Shown here one piece after another: positions 8,248 to 15,547 of a stretch of DNA of 31,981 nucleotides. A program made the position numbers and the translations under genes. The notes under the pieces were generated by a model that did no database searches, was not told the DNA's origin, and worked only from the letters and a program-made list of their open reading frames with translations. This DNA comes from a virus. The stretch lies in the IMG/VR virus record IMGVR_UViG_3300042889_000529, positions 1-31,981 of that record; one strand, given 5' to 3'. Every line of letters begins with the position of its first letter. Position 1 is the stretch's first letter.

Positions 8248-8670
8248 TTGAGTGATTCAAACGTTTACATTGTAAGTCCCCCAACTTTACACATGCCCAG
8301 TGGCGGCCTGGCATTTTGCTTAATCAGTAATGACCCAGTCTGGCAAGACTCAATTATTAATTATTTAGAAACAAACATTCAAAATCAACTAACGTTTTAT
8401 GCAACTGAAACTAGCACCAAGGATCCCAAAGCATGGGTGTGGTATTGGCATGTAGTTGACAACTGTGGTATGATCTTTGTTGATCTTGCCAGTTGCACCG
8501 AGCATGAAGTTAGAATGGCAATGGCAATGTCTAAATTAGACCAGCCAGTTATATTTCATGTCAAACCTGGCAACGATGAATTTATTGCATTGCTTAACGC
8601 AGTAAGCATTCCTTCGTTTGAAGACATGGATCATCTGGCAGCATTATTGGAGAATGGCATTGGCGGATAA
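8248..8670 (+). CDS. Hypothetical protein, 140 aa, TTG start
   Basis: The only start fitting the upstream gene end is TTG at 8248, preceded by AAGAAAG at a suitable distance. The product begins [20 protein letters not shown], then alternates strands and helices ([27 protein letters not shown]) in the way of a small Rossmann-like domain. I do not recognise a family. The end overlaps the clpX start by 17 bases, so it is co-transcribed with clpX. No signal peptide or membrane helix is present. Confidence 0.7.
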   Translation: MSDSNVYIVSPPTLHMPSGGLAFCLISNDPVWQDSIINYLETNIQNQLTFYATETSTKDPKAWVWYWHVVDNCGMIFVDLASCTEHEVRMAMAMSKLDQPVIFHVKPGNDEFIALLNAVSIPSFEDMDHLAALLENGIGG

Positions 8671-9880
8671 ATCACCATCATTGAGTTGCAGTTTTTGCAA
8701 CAAACATCGAGATGCAGTTAAGGCATTAATTGCAGGTGATAAAGCATATATTTGTGATGAGTGTATACAATTATGTTTAACAGCAATGTCCGTGGCGCCC
8801 GCTGCCTCATTTAATGATAGTTCAACACCATCACAAATTAAAACATATCTTGATAGATTTGTCATTGGACAAGATCTTGCCAAGCGTAGTTTAAGTGTAG
8901 CGGTACGCAATCACTACAAACGATTAAGTCAAGGCGAAAATGATCTTATTAAGAAATCCAATGTGCTGCTAATTGGGCCAACTGGTTCAGGCAAAACATT
9001 GTTAGCAAAGAAACTTGCAGAAATGCTTAATGTTCCCTTTGCAATGGCCGACGCTACTACACTAACTGAAAGTGGTTACGTAGGTGATGACGTAGAAAGT
9101 GTTATACATCGCTTACTACAAAGTGCCAATGGTGATATTAAAAAAGCTGAACAAGGTATTGTTTACATTGACGAGATTGATAAGAAGGGTCGCAAAAGCG
9201 AAAGCTCTAGTATCACTCGCGATGTGTCGGGCGAAGGTGTACAGCAAGCACTACTAAAACTTATCGAAGGTACCGAATGCCGTGTTCCCCAAGGTGGCGG
9301 TCGTAAGCATCCTGGCACCGAAACTAATGTAGTAAACACAAAGAATATTTTGTTTATTCTGGGCGGGGCATTTGTTGGCCTCGACGAGCAGGTAAAGAAA
9401 CGTATGACTGGTGGAGCACGTATTGGCTTTGGTGCTGAAATTGGTGCTGCTGACGTTAATACTGATCAATGGCTCGCTGAAGTAGAACCAGAAGATTTTG
9501 TCAAGTTTGGTATGATTCCAGAGTTTATGGGACGTATCCCAGTTATTGCTGCTCTTGACACACTGACTCCAGAAGACCTAGTGCGAATCATGCGTGAACC
9601 CGATGACAGTATTGAAAAAGAATATCAAGCAATTTTTGCGCTAGATAAAGTAGAGATTGAATTTACAGCAGATGCTTGTACTAGCATTGCTAATCTAAGT
9701 ATAACTAAAAAGACCGGGGCTCGTGGCATTCGCAACATAATTGAGCAAATTCTATTAAATATCCAGTTTAATCTGCCTGAATTAGCGGCAGAAGGGTTAA
9801 GTAAAGTTATAATTACTGAACAGACTGTGGTAGACCATAATCCTGTTTTAATTTACAAAACTATAAAGAACGTTGCATAA
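8654..9880 (+). CDS. clpX: ClpX, ATP-dependent Clp protease unfoldase subunit, 408 aa
   Basis: I chose ATG 8654 because [15 protein letters not shown] then matches the usual short ClpX leader; a more upstream start would lie deep in the previous gene. The zinc domain has Cys12, Cys15, Cys34 and Cys37. The AAA+ core has Walker A GPTGSGKT (108-115), pore loop GYVGDD (141-146), Walker B VYIDEID (170-176), the RKH pore loop (217-219), the IGF loop (257-259) that docks into ClpP, and sensor 2 GARGIR near the C-terminus. Length is close to bacterial ClpX (about 424). Nothing essential is lost, so it should unfold substrates and pair with host ClpP. No clpP lies in the window. It probably redirects host proteolysis during infection. 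Confidence 0.97.
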   Translation: MALADKSPSLSCSFCNKHRDAVKALIAGDKAYICDECIQLCLTAMSVAPAASFNDSSTPSQIKTYLDRFVIGQDLAKRSLSVAVRNHYKRLSQGENDLIKKSNVLLIGPTGSGKTLLAKKLAEMLNVPFAMADATTLTESGYVGDDVESVIHRLLQSANGDIKKAEQGIVYIDEIDKKGRKSESSSITRDVSGEGVQQALLKLIEGTECRVPQGGGRKHPGTETNVVNTKNILFILGGAFVGLDEQVKKRMTGGARIGFGAEIGAADVNTDQWLAEVEPEDFVKFGMIPEFMGRIPVIAALDTLTPEDLVRIMREPDDSIEKEYQAIFALDKVEIEFTADACTSIANLSITKKTGARGIRNIIEQILLNIQFNLPELAAEGLSKVIITEQTVVDHNPVLIYKTIKNVA

Positions 9881-9881
9881 T

Positions 9882-10151
9882 ATGAGCTTGGATAAGAGAC
9901 GCCCTACAAAGGGTACAACAGTAATCGTCAGAGATGATCAAGTAGAGAAAGCACTACGTAAGTTTAAAAAGAAGATTCAAGATAGCGGTAAGCTAGAAGA
10001 ACTTCGCGAACGCGAGTCATACGAAAAGCCAACTACTGCAAGACGGTTAGCAAAAAATAAAGCCGTGCGACGCCAGCAAAAACAAGTTGAGTCTGACGAG
10101 ATAGCTGGTAAACGTGTTCCGCGAGACGGTAAACTCAAGCGGATGTATTGA
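9882..10151 (+). CDS. rpsU: Ribosomal protein bS21 homologue, 89 aa
   Basis: The core RPTKGTTVIVRDDQVEKALR followed by FKKKIQDSGKLEELRERESY and EKPTTARRLAKNKAVRR is the bS21 pattern: a beta strand, two basic helices and the invariant YEKPT block. ATG 9882 is preferred over TTG 9873. Bacterial bS21 is about 70 residues; here about 20 extra residues follow (IAGKRVPRDGKLKRMY). bS21 sits at the platform of the 30S subunit near the anti-Shine-Dalgarno helix. Phage copies have been reported in aquatic phages and are thought to replace the host protein and favour phage messages. It follows clpX by one base. Confidence 0.92.
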   Translation: MSLDKRRPTKGTTVIVRDDQVEKALRKFKKKIQDSGKLEELRERESYEKPTTARRLAKNKAVRRQQKQVESDEIAGKRVPRDGKLKRMY

Positions 10152-10153
10152 AC

Positions 10154-10182
10154 TTGACAAATAGTTAGAATATAAATATAAT
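10154..10182 (+). promoter_or_regulatory. Perfect sigma-70 promoter for the hsp20-clpS group
   Basis: TTGACA (10154-10159), 17 bp and TATAAT (10177-10182). It starts three bases after the bS21 stop. The predicted start point near 10189 leaves a leader of about 80 bases before the Hsp20 ATG. Confidence 0.87.
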
Positions 10183-10188
10183 AGTATA

Positions 10189-10272
10189 TGTTAGTGCCAA
10201 GAGGGCTAACATTACACAGCAAGGTCCACGATGGACTTGCTATTAAACTCGCTTAATAAGGAGATTATTATG
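10189..10272 (+). promoter_or_regulatory. Structured 5' leader of hsp20, candidate RNA thermometer
   Basis: Three inverted repeats lie in the leader: GTTAG/CTAAC (about 10189-10210); AGCAAGGTCCA/TGGACTTGCT (10218-10241, one bulged G); and TAATAA-GGAGA-TTATTA (10254-10270). The last puts the Shine-Dalgarno GGAG in a loop closed by an all-A/U stem that includes the A of the start codon. Small heat-shock genes in proteobacteria often carry heat-labile leaders (ROSE-like). A functional thermometer here is inference. Confidence 0.45.
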
Positions 10273-10704
10273 ACTAATCTAACTCTGACCCCGTACCACA
10301 AAATTGGTGTTGGTTTTGATCGAATGTTCCACGAACTAGATCGACTAATGCAACTTGGCAGCAATGCAGCCAATGGTGGTTATCCCCCTTTCAACCTAGA
10401 AAAAACTGGTGACTCGCAATATCGTATTACGATTGCAGTTGCTGGTTTCAATGAGGACGAAATTGAATTATCACAAACAGAAAATGTTCTAATCGTCATT
10501 GGAGAAAAACATACTGCTGTCGACGATGAGTCAACATTCCTATATCGTGGTATTGCTAACCGTAGCTTCAAACGTGAATTTGTTTTAGCAGATCAAGTTG
10601 AAGTTAAGACCGCTGGTCTTAAAGATGGTATGTTGATCATTGAGTTGAAGCAACTGGTACCCGAAGAACATAAACCAAAAAAAATTCCCTTGTCCAAGGG
10701 ATAA
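10270..10704 (+). CDS. IbpA-type small heat shock protein (Hsp20), 144 aa
   Basis: ATG 10270 has AAGGAG seven bases upstream. The product MTNLTLTPYHKIGVGFDRMF, then NGGYPPFNLEK, YRITIAVAGF and LLIIELKQLVPEEHKPKKI-like blocks (here MLIIELKQLVPE) follow Escherichia coli IbpA/IbpB closely. It has a short N-terminal arm, an alpha-crystallin domain near residues 35-130 and a C-terminal Lys-Lys-Ile-Pro segment near the I-x-I anchor. Such proteins hold unfolding proteins in soluble complexes. Together with ClpX and ClpS it suggests the phage manages protein folding and turnover in the infected cell. Hsp20 genes also occur in cyanophages. Confidence 0.93.
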   Translation: MTNLTLTPYHKIGVGFDRMFHELDRLMQLGSNAANGGYPPFNLEKTGDSQYRITIAVAGFNEDEIELSQTENVLIVIGEKHTAVDDESTFLYRGIANRSFKREFVLADQVEVKTAGLKDGMLIIELKQLVPEEHKPKKIPLSKG

Positions 10705-10713
10705 TTTAACCTC

Positions 10714-10735
10714 AGCTGGGGCCTGTGCCCCAGCT
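10714..10735 (+). terminator. Strong GC-rich hairpin between hsp20 and clpS
   Basis: A perfect 9-bp stem AGCTGGGGC / GCCCCAGCT with a CTGT loop. No T tract follows (AAATATC), so it may be an mRNA-stabilising or partial attenuation hairpin rather than a full terminator. Confidence 0.55.
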
Positions 10736-10765
10736 AAATATCTTACATAACACGGACAGCTTAAA

Positions 10766-11071
10766 ATGACAGACACTGCAATTCAAACAATTAATAAAAC
10801 AGACCTCAACGTTAAAGAACCCGAACGATATAAGGTTGTCATCTTGAATGATAATTCTACTCCAATGGAATTTGTAATCGAGTTGCTTAAACTTATTTTT
10901 CATCTTAACCAGGAAGCAGCCGTCGCAGTTATGTTACAAGTTCACCAGCTTGGCAAGGGCACAGCAGGAATTTATACATACGAAGTTGCTGAACAAAAAG
11001 CAATGGAGTCCACTCAGATTGCACGTACCAATGGACATCCATTAGGAGTGTCAGTTGAACTTGCAGGATGA
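10766..11071 (+). CDS. clpS: ClpS, N-end rule adaptor for ClpAP, 101 aa
   Basis: Core blocks follow bacterial ClpS: YKVVILNDNSTPMEFVIELL, VMLQVHQLGKGTAGIYTYEV and ARTNGHPLGVSVE. The pocket residues that hold N-terminal Leu, Phe, Tyr or Trp of substrates are mostly present: Asn and Asp of the ND pair, Met of TPMEF, and His of VHQLG. The third residue of the usual NDD is Asn here. The N-terminal arm of about 20 residues, needed in bacteria for delivery to ClpA, is present but different. No clpA is in the window, so it should work with the host ClpA. It probably lies on the hsp20 transcript. Confidence 0.93.
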   Translation: MTDTAIQTINKTDLNVKEPERYKVVILNDNSTPMEFVIELLKLIFHLNQEAAVAVMLQVHQLGKGTAGIYTYEVAEQKAMESTQIARTNGHPLGVSVELAG

Positions 11072-11669
11072 TTTAGAAAATGTATTAATCATTGATATTG
11101 ATGATACGTGTGTCGACACGCTATCTTCTTTTATTAAATGGTTAGCTACTCTGGGCCGTCTCAAGAAAATTGAGATCGGACGAGTAATTGAAGATCGAGA
11201 AAATTTAGGCGATTGGTTGGGTATACCCAACGAATTGGTTGCATTATGGTTAAAAGAATTCAATGAATATTCATGGCAATGGGGCGCAATGCACCCGTGT
11301 CTACTAGCAGAAAAAGTTCTGCCAACGTTGGCAAATAATGGCTGGCACATCATTGGATACAGCAAGGCTACATCTGAACTAAGCAGAAGTGTATTGCGCA
11401 GAGCTAATTTAGAATTATTGTTTCCTGGTGTGTTCAAAGAATTGTTTGTTGTTAAGCGTGATGCAAATATATATTCAATGCTAAAAGAATATGATGATGC
11501 AATATGCGTTACTTCTACAATTTCGGGGGCACAAGCCTCTGCACAAGTAGGCCATGCAACATACCTTATGCAACATCCATGGAACAGCAACTTCTCGGGG
11601 TTGTCTGCTCGTAAATTCAAAAATTGGAAAAGCATTGAAGAAGTATTGTTAAAAATACCAGCAACATAA
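11055..11669 (+). CDS. HAD-superfamily phosphatase-like protein, 204 aa, TTG start
   Basis: TTG 11055 has AGGAG six bases upstream, inside the end of clpS, so the two overlap by 17 bases. LIIDIDDTC carries the HAD motif I DxDxT (Asp14, Asp16). GYSKAT near 98-103 fits motif II Ser, VVKRD near 136 supplies a Lys as motif III, and YDDAICVTST near 150 resembles motif IV. An all-helical cap appears inserted after motif I, as in the 5'(3')-deoxyribonucleotidase group. It may dephosphorylate nucleotides or a small metabolite; substrate not determined. Confidence 0.75.
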   Translation: MNLQDDLENVLIIDIDDTCVDTLSSFIKWLATLGRLKKIEIGRVIEDRENLGDWLGIPNELVALWLKEFNEYSWQWGAMHPCLLAEKVLPTLANNGWHIIGYSKATSELSRSVLRRANLELLFPGVFKELFVVKRDANIYSMLKEYDDAICVTSTISGAQASAQVGHATYLMQHPWNSNFSGLSARKFKNWKSIEEVLLKIPAT

Positions 11670-11683
11670 TCATTAACTAAACT

Positions 11684-12676
11684 ATGAGCATAGTACCACC
11701 ACATAAAATAACATGGGTAGAAGCAGATAAACAAACACTTCGTTTAACTGGGCAATACCAGCAACTTCCGCCGGGTACAAGTCCCAAAGAAGACTTAGAG
11801 TTTTGGGCTAACTTAGGAGATCAATCTCTTGCTGTTATGCTGTTAAATGGTAGCAAGCCATGGAACCATTATGCTAAAATTGGTAATCGAGTTGTTGAAG
11901 TACCAGCGCATATCGATCTTGGATTTTTAACACACATCAGCCCAGCCGCCTGGCCCGAGTTATCTTTCGTTGATCATAAGTGGACTCCTATACCCTGGGT
12001 GCCACTTGATATTCCTAAAATTGAACCCGATGATTGGGATCTGTTTTGGCAGCTATGGAATGAAAAAAATGCAGACATCACCCGCGGCAATCCTAAAGAA
12101 AGCCAATACTGGAAAGGACTGTGCTGCTGGTTAAATCCCGAAATTGATCATACTAAGTTCAACTACAGCAACACAGTAATTGATGATTGGTCTAAGCACT
12201 TCCCTAAAATGTTTGAACAGATTTTTAATTGCTTACCTTTTTACAGCATTGAGAAAGTTGTGCTATGGTCAAACATTAATGAAGTCAATCCACACTTTGA
12301 CCCAGATGCTGTTATATATCCGTTCCCCGATAGTTTACGTATCATGCTGTGGAACACCAATGATCAACCAACGTTTTATGTAAACAAGTGGCCTAAGAGA
12401 ACATCTGACTTTAATCCGCCGTCGGTCAAAGTTCGCACTGGCGGCTCGGGGTATGGTATTAAATCAGCTCGTGTCCCGCAAGAAGATAGGATGTATGTTA
12501 ACATTCCCACAGACACAAATACATTTGTCTTTAATAATGGTGCATTCTTGCATGGCGCAGATTTAGCTAAGCCAAAGATTATCATGGCCGTTAAAGGCAG
12601 ACCAGACATATACAAGTGGCTTCGAGCATTAGAAACAAGTTATGAAAAGTATAAGGACCAAATACCAAAATGTTAA
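11684..12676 (+). CDS. Fe(II)/2-oxoglutarate oxygenase-like protein, 330 aa
   Basis: The C-terminal half shows a jelly-roll oxygenase pattern: NPHFDPDAV gives HxD (His204, Asp206), FNNGAFLHGADLAKPKI gives distal His290 with Lys297 or Arg306 as possible cosubstrate anchor, and SLRIMLWNT lies between as a core strand. The N-terminal 190 residues are of unknown type and Trp-rich. I could not match it to a named family by eye; the aspartyl hydroxylase group is closest. It begins 15 bases after the HAD gene and overlaps the next gene by seven bases, so it forms a pair with another Fe/2OG protein. Confidence 0.65.
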   Translation: MSIVPPHKITWVEADKQTLRLTGQYQQLPPGTSPKEDLEFWANLGDQSLAVMLLNGSKPWNHYAKIGNRVVEVPAHIDLGFLTHISPAAWPELSFVDHKWTPIPWVPLDIPKIEPDDWDLFWQLWNEKNADITRGNPKESQYWKGLCCWLNPEIDHTKFNYSNTVIDDWSKHFPKMFEQIFNCLPFYSIEKVVLWSNINEVNPHFDPDAVIYPFPDSLRIMLWNTNDQPTFYVNKWPKRTSDFNPPSVKVRTGGSGYGIKSARVPQEDRMYVNIPTDTNTFVFNNGAFLHGADLAKPKIIMAVKGRPDIYKWLRALETSYEKYKDQIPKC

Positions 12677-13593
12677 TAGTTGAACGCAATACATTACCAC
12701 TGGATAAAACAGTGTCTGCAAGTCTAGATCGACTTGCATTTTTTAGAAAAAGTCCTTTGCAAAGTCAAGAGAAGCGTAGCATAGTTAAACTTGACCTGGC
12801 AGGAATTGATTTCTCACAGGTATTGGTATCAACACTTGAAACACTAGAGTTGTACGGCAATTACAATTATAGATTAGGGGTCAGTGACAACGGAACAGAT
12901 CGAGTAGATCCCGGATACGCAGGCATCGGGTTGACATACAATCCTGATCACAGTGAACGCAATGATTGCAATGTTCATCAGCAGGTACAGGGGAACTTTA
13001 AACCTGCCAAGGAACGAGAAAATCCATTTAGTGTATTAACACCCGAAGAAGGTAGAAAATATGCGACTAAAAATTCTCATTATGACACCTACGGGTTATG
13101 CTATAGAACTCCTGCAAGCAAGCACGGCTATTTAGGTCAGTTCCTAGACACATGCAGCCGTACAATGGTGCGTTCAGCAGTACGCATTATTAACTCTGAA
13201 GCAACTGGACCAGCAAATGTTAACGGTGAAAAGCGAGCCGGCGTAACTTGGCATCGCGACGAGTCAATGTTTGAAAACTTACGTGTTAATATTCCACTTA
13301 TAACTAACCCAAACTTTGTCTTAGAGCAAGAAGGAACTCCGCCTGTACATTTAGCAGCTGGAAGTGCTTACAGCTGGGACACTAACATTTTACACAGGGC
13401 TTACGCACTAGAGCAAACAGCAGAACCATTTAGTCGTATACATCTGATGTTGGGGTTTAGTTGCTGGTGGGACTTCAATGAAGAAACAGGCAAGTGGAGC
13501 CAAAATGAATTTTTTGGTAAGAAACACCCTAAAGACATGCTAATTGATGGAGATGTTATACCCGGACTCAAATTAGATTTAGACTTTAGTTAA
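12670..13593 (+). CDS. Aspartyl-hydroxylase-like Fe(II)/2-oxoglutarate oxygenase, 307 aa
   Basis: GVTWHRDESMFENLRVNIPL supplies HxD (His195, Asp197). LAAGSAYSWDTNILHRAY supplies distal His242, and FSRIHLMLGF carries Arg256 in the RxHL context seen in the AspH family. The family residues are complete. The first 180 residues are a separate, less recognisable part. The last 50 (WWDFNEETGKW onward) form an extra tail. The ATG lies inside the end of the previous gene (ATGTTAA), implying coupled translation and perhaps a complex or sequential reaction. Substrate unknown. Confidence 0.8.
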   Translation: MLIVERNTLPLDKTVSASLDRLAFFRKSPLQSQEKRSIVKLDLAGIDFSQVLVSTLETLELYGNYNYRLGVSDNGTDRVDPGYAGIGLTYNPDHSERNDCNVHQQVQGNFKPAKERENPFSVLTPEEGRKYATKNSHYDTYGLCYRTPASKHGYLGQFLDTCSRTMVRSAVRIINSEATGPANVNGEKRAGVTWHRDESMFENLRVNIPLITNPNFVLEQEGTPPVHLAAGSAYSWDTNILHRAYALEQTAEPFSRIHLMLGFSCWWDFNEETGKWSQNEFFGKKHPKDMLIDGDVIPGLKLDLDFS

Positions 13594-13606
13594 CATAGCA
13601 TATAAT
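13578..13606 (+). promoter_or_regulatory. Candidate promoter for the SprT-like gene
   Basis: TATAAT at 13601-13606 with a poor -35 (TTTAGA, 13578-13583) at 17-bp spacing. The leader to the GTG at 13679 contains the dyad TACTAA-GTA-TTAGTA (13643-13657) and a strong AGGAGG (13664-13669). Confidence 0.4.
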
Positions 13607-13678
13607 GCGTAGCAGATAGGTAGTTTAAGTATGGTTATAGTTTACTAAGTATTAGTACTTGCTAGGAGGTACACTGCC

Positions 13679-14110
13679 GTGGTAAATGACAAGATTGCAA
13701 AAACCAAACTGTTTAGGATGGTTCAAAGTTTTGACGAGCATGATGCTAAGTTTAGACCTACTATAGCTGATTGTAGGGAAGCATTTAGAAACATTAATCG
13801 CAATGTGTTCAACAACGAACTTAAAATGCCCAATTTTAGACTAGTGTATACTCGAGCATTTTGGGGAGAGTGCCAGGGCTTGTCAGATGATAATACACAA
13901 GTTAAGATGAAAATTAACAAAAGCTTCTTAAGCAAACGTCTATTCATCAATACACTTGCACATGAGATGGTGCATCAATGGGAATGGCTTGTCAATGAAA
14001 ACATGACGCACGGACCAGAGTTTTTCCAATGGCGGCCGCCACTGGCAAAATATAACATTACACTCAGCAGAAGTTATAGAATCAAACACTACCGTTTAGA
14101 CAAAGTTTAA
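13679..14110 (+). CDS. SprT-like zinc metalloprotease, 143 aa, GTG start
   Basis: GTG 13679 is set by AGGAGG nine bases upstream. LAHEMVHQWEW holds the HExxH zinc motif (His95, Glu96, His99) and THGPEF the third ligand His111, the layout of the SprT/Spartan domain. The N-terminal FRNINRNVFNNELKMP is the typical helix and NELP-like start of the domain. A C-terminal zinc ribbon seen in some relatives is absent, so this is the minimal domain. Spartan proteases cut DNA-protein crosslinks; phage SprT proteins are widespread but little studied. The intact motif suggests activity. Confidence 0.85.
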   Translation: MVNDKIAKTKLFRMVQSFDEHDAKFRPTIADCREAFRNINRNVFNNELKMPNFRLVYTRAFWGECQGLSDDNTQVKMKINKSFLSKRLFINTLAHEMVHQWEWLVNENMTHGPEFFQWRPPLAKYNITLSRSYRIKHYRLDKV

Positions 14111-14147
14111 TCCAATACACATTTGAGTAAACACGGTTATCAATTCA

Positions 14148-14909
14148 ATGATAACTATCTACATGAATGTATTCAATCAACACAATCCTAATGCAGTACA
14201 AGGTGCTGGTGTTAGCGGTAGCCGCCAAGGAATAGGCAATGTCAATCCTGCTATCCTTGCTGCTGAAATGGCATTAAGTCAAATTGGAAATTTTGAACCA
14301 CTTGATTATAAACTTGACACGGCAGGCATTGAAAATGTTATTGCCAGCAAGTATAGCAATGATTGGGTAGATTATTTGCCGCGCACTGATCGCCCAAACA
14401 ATCGTAGATCAATGACATTGACAACGATTCCTGGTTGGGATCATCGTCAAGCCCCAAGTATTCCAGAGGCAACAAATGCATTAGGTCGCACTCCCAAAGA
14501 AACAGAATTCTGTGTGCCTACACAGTTATATCATGATTGCAATCAGTCCAGCCCAGGGCTGATAAGCCTTAAAGATTTCTTAGATGAATGGCAACCACTT
14601 GGTCGATCCTTCATTATCAATTCAGGAATTGGCGGGTACTTTGTCCCGCATCGCGATCACCCAGGAATGCCAAGGCCATGCTTTCGTCTTGTGGCATTCC
14701 TAAAGAACTGTGGTCCATATGAATATGACTGGCTAATGGATAATCACAGCAAGGCAAACATTGAAATTGGAAGAGTGTATTATGTAAACACTCGTCTGAC
14801 TCATAGGACAATTAGCTGGACGCCCGAGTCCTGGCACCTAATTTTAAATGTACCATTTACAACAGAGAATGTAGATCGCGTATTGAAGCACTTACAGCAC
14901 AGGCATTAA
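14148..14909 (+). CDS. Fe(II)/2-oxoglutarate oxygenase-like protein, 253 aa
   Basis: GGYFVPHRDHPG gives HxD (His168, Asp170); IEIGRVYYVNTRLTHRTISW gives distal His219; SWHLILNVPF is the following core strand. In the AspH pattern an Arg normally stands ten residues after the distal His; here that place is Trp229, so cosubstrate binding may differ or another residue may serve. The Gly-rich N-terminus (GAGVSGSRQGIG) is unusual. The start has no clear ribosome site; ATG at 14163 is an alternative. It shares one base with the QueC-like gene (TAATG), pairing the two. Confidence 0.72.
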   Translation: MITIYMNVFNQHNPNAVQGAGVSGSRQGIGNVNPAILAAEMALSQIGNFEPLDYKLDTAGIENVIASKYSNDWVDYLPRTDRPNNRRSMTLTTIPGWDHRQAPSIPEATNALGRTPKETEFCVPTQLYHDCNQSSPGLISLKDFLDEWQPLGRSFIINSGIGGYFVPHRDHPGMPRPCFRLVAFLKNCGPYEYDWLMDNHSKANIEIGRVYYVNTRLTHRTISWTPESWHLILNVPFTTENVDRVLKHLQHRH

Positions 14910-15547
14910 TGATAGTATACACAGGCCCCAATGGCGACAAACGTCAAATTGAAATTAAATTTCCCGAAGGTAAGAAACGCATTGGCGTAATGTTAAGTGG
15001 TGGTGCTGATTCGGCTATCCTACTTTATTTGCTGGCGTTAGAACGTAAGATGGCAGGAAGCAATCAGGAGATTGTCGCATTTACTGTTGCAAGGCCAGAT
15101 GGAGCTTGGAACTATGTTGAGGCAATTGTTAATAAGATTAATGCAATGCTTGCCATTGATTTATCAGCACCAATTCAAGTCGGTGATGCTACGCTGCATC
15201 ATAGTGAGCAAGGTCGTAGCGGGGAACTCGAGGCCCGCAGCAAATATAAGATTGATCATTTTTATTATGGTAGCCAGCAGCATCCACCAAAAGAGCTGAT
15301 CACCTTGCCCGGCGAATATCCCAATCGTCCAGATAAGATTGAACTGTCTGGTACTACAATTCCGTTTGCATTAGTTGACAAGCGACATACATTAGGATTG
15401 TATGAAGTATTCCAAGCGTGGCCTTTAATTGAACTTACCCATTCATGTACCGCACTGACAGAAGGCAGATGCGGGGAATGTTATAACTGCAAAGAACGCG
15501 AATGGGCGTTGGCTGCATTAGATGTCATTGATCCGGGGTCAATGTAG
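14909..15547 (+). CDS. QueC-like PP-loop ATP pyrophosphatase, 212 aa
   Basis: IGVMLSGGADSAILLYLL contains the PP-loop SGGxDS (residues 30-35), which binds ATP and adenylates a substrate. The C-terminus has Cys180, Cys188, Cys191 and Cys194 (C-x7-C-x2-C-x2-C), the zinc site found in QueC, the 7-cyano-7-deazaguanine synthase. The middle part differs from standard QueC, with no clear DYGQ block, so the substrate may be another carboxylate or base. QueD, QueE and FolE homologues are absent here. The gene is co-translated with an Fe/2OG-like protein and ends 23 bases into the convergent radical SAM gene. Confidence 0.72.
   Translation: MIVYTGPNGDKRQIEIKFPEGKKRIGVMLSGGADSAILLYLLALERKMAGSNQEIVAFTVARPDGAWNYVEAIVNKINAMLAIDLSAPIQVGDATLHHSEQGRSGELEARSKYKIDHFYYGSQQHPPKELITLPGEYPNRPDKIELSGTTIPFALVDKRHTLGLYEVFQAWPLIELTHSCTALTEGRCGECYNCKEREWALAALDVIDPGSM

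Noticed and set aside
11051-11734. Long minus-strand open frame of 227 codons
   Set aside because: It lies opposite the HAD gene, whose motifs are clear; the minus frame shows no domain and is Ser/Thr/Asn/Cys-rich as antisense frames often are.
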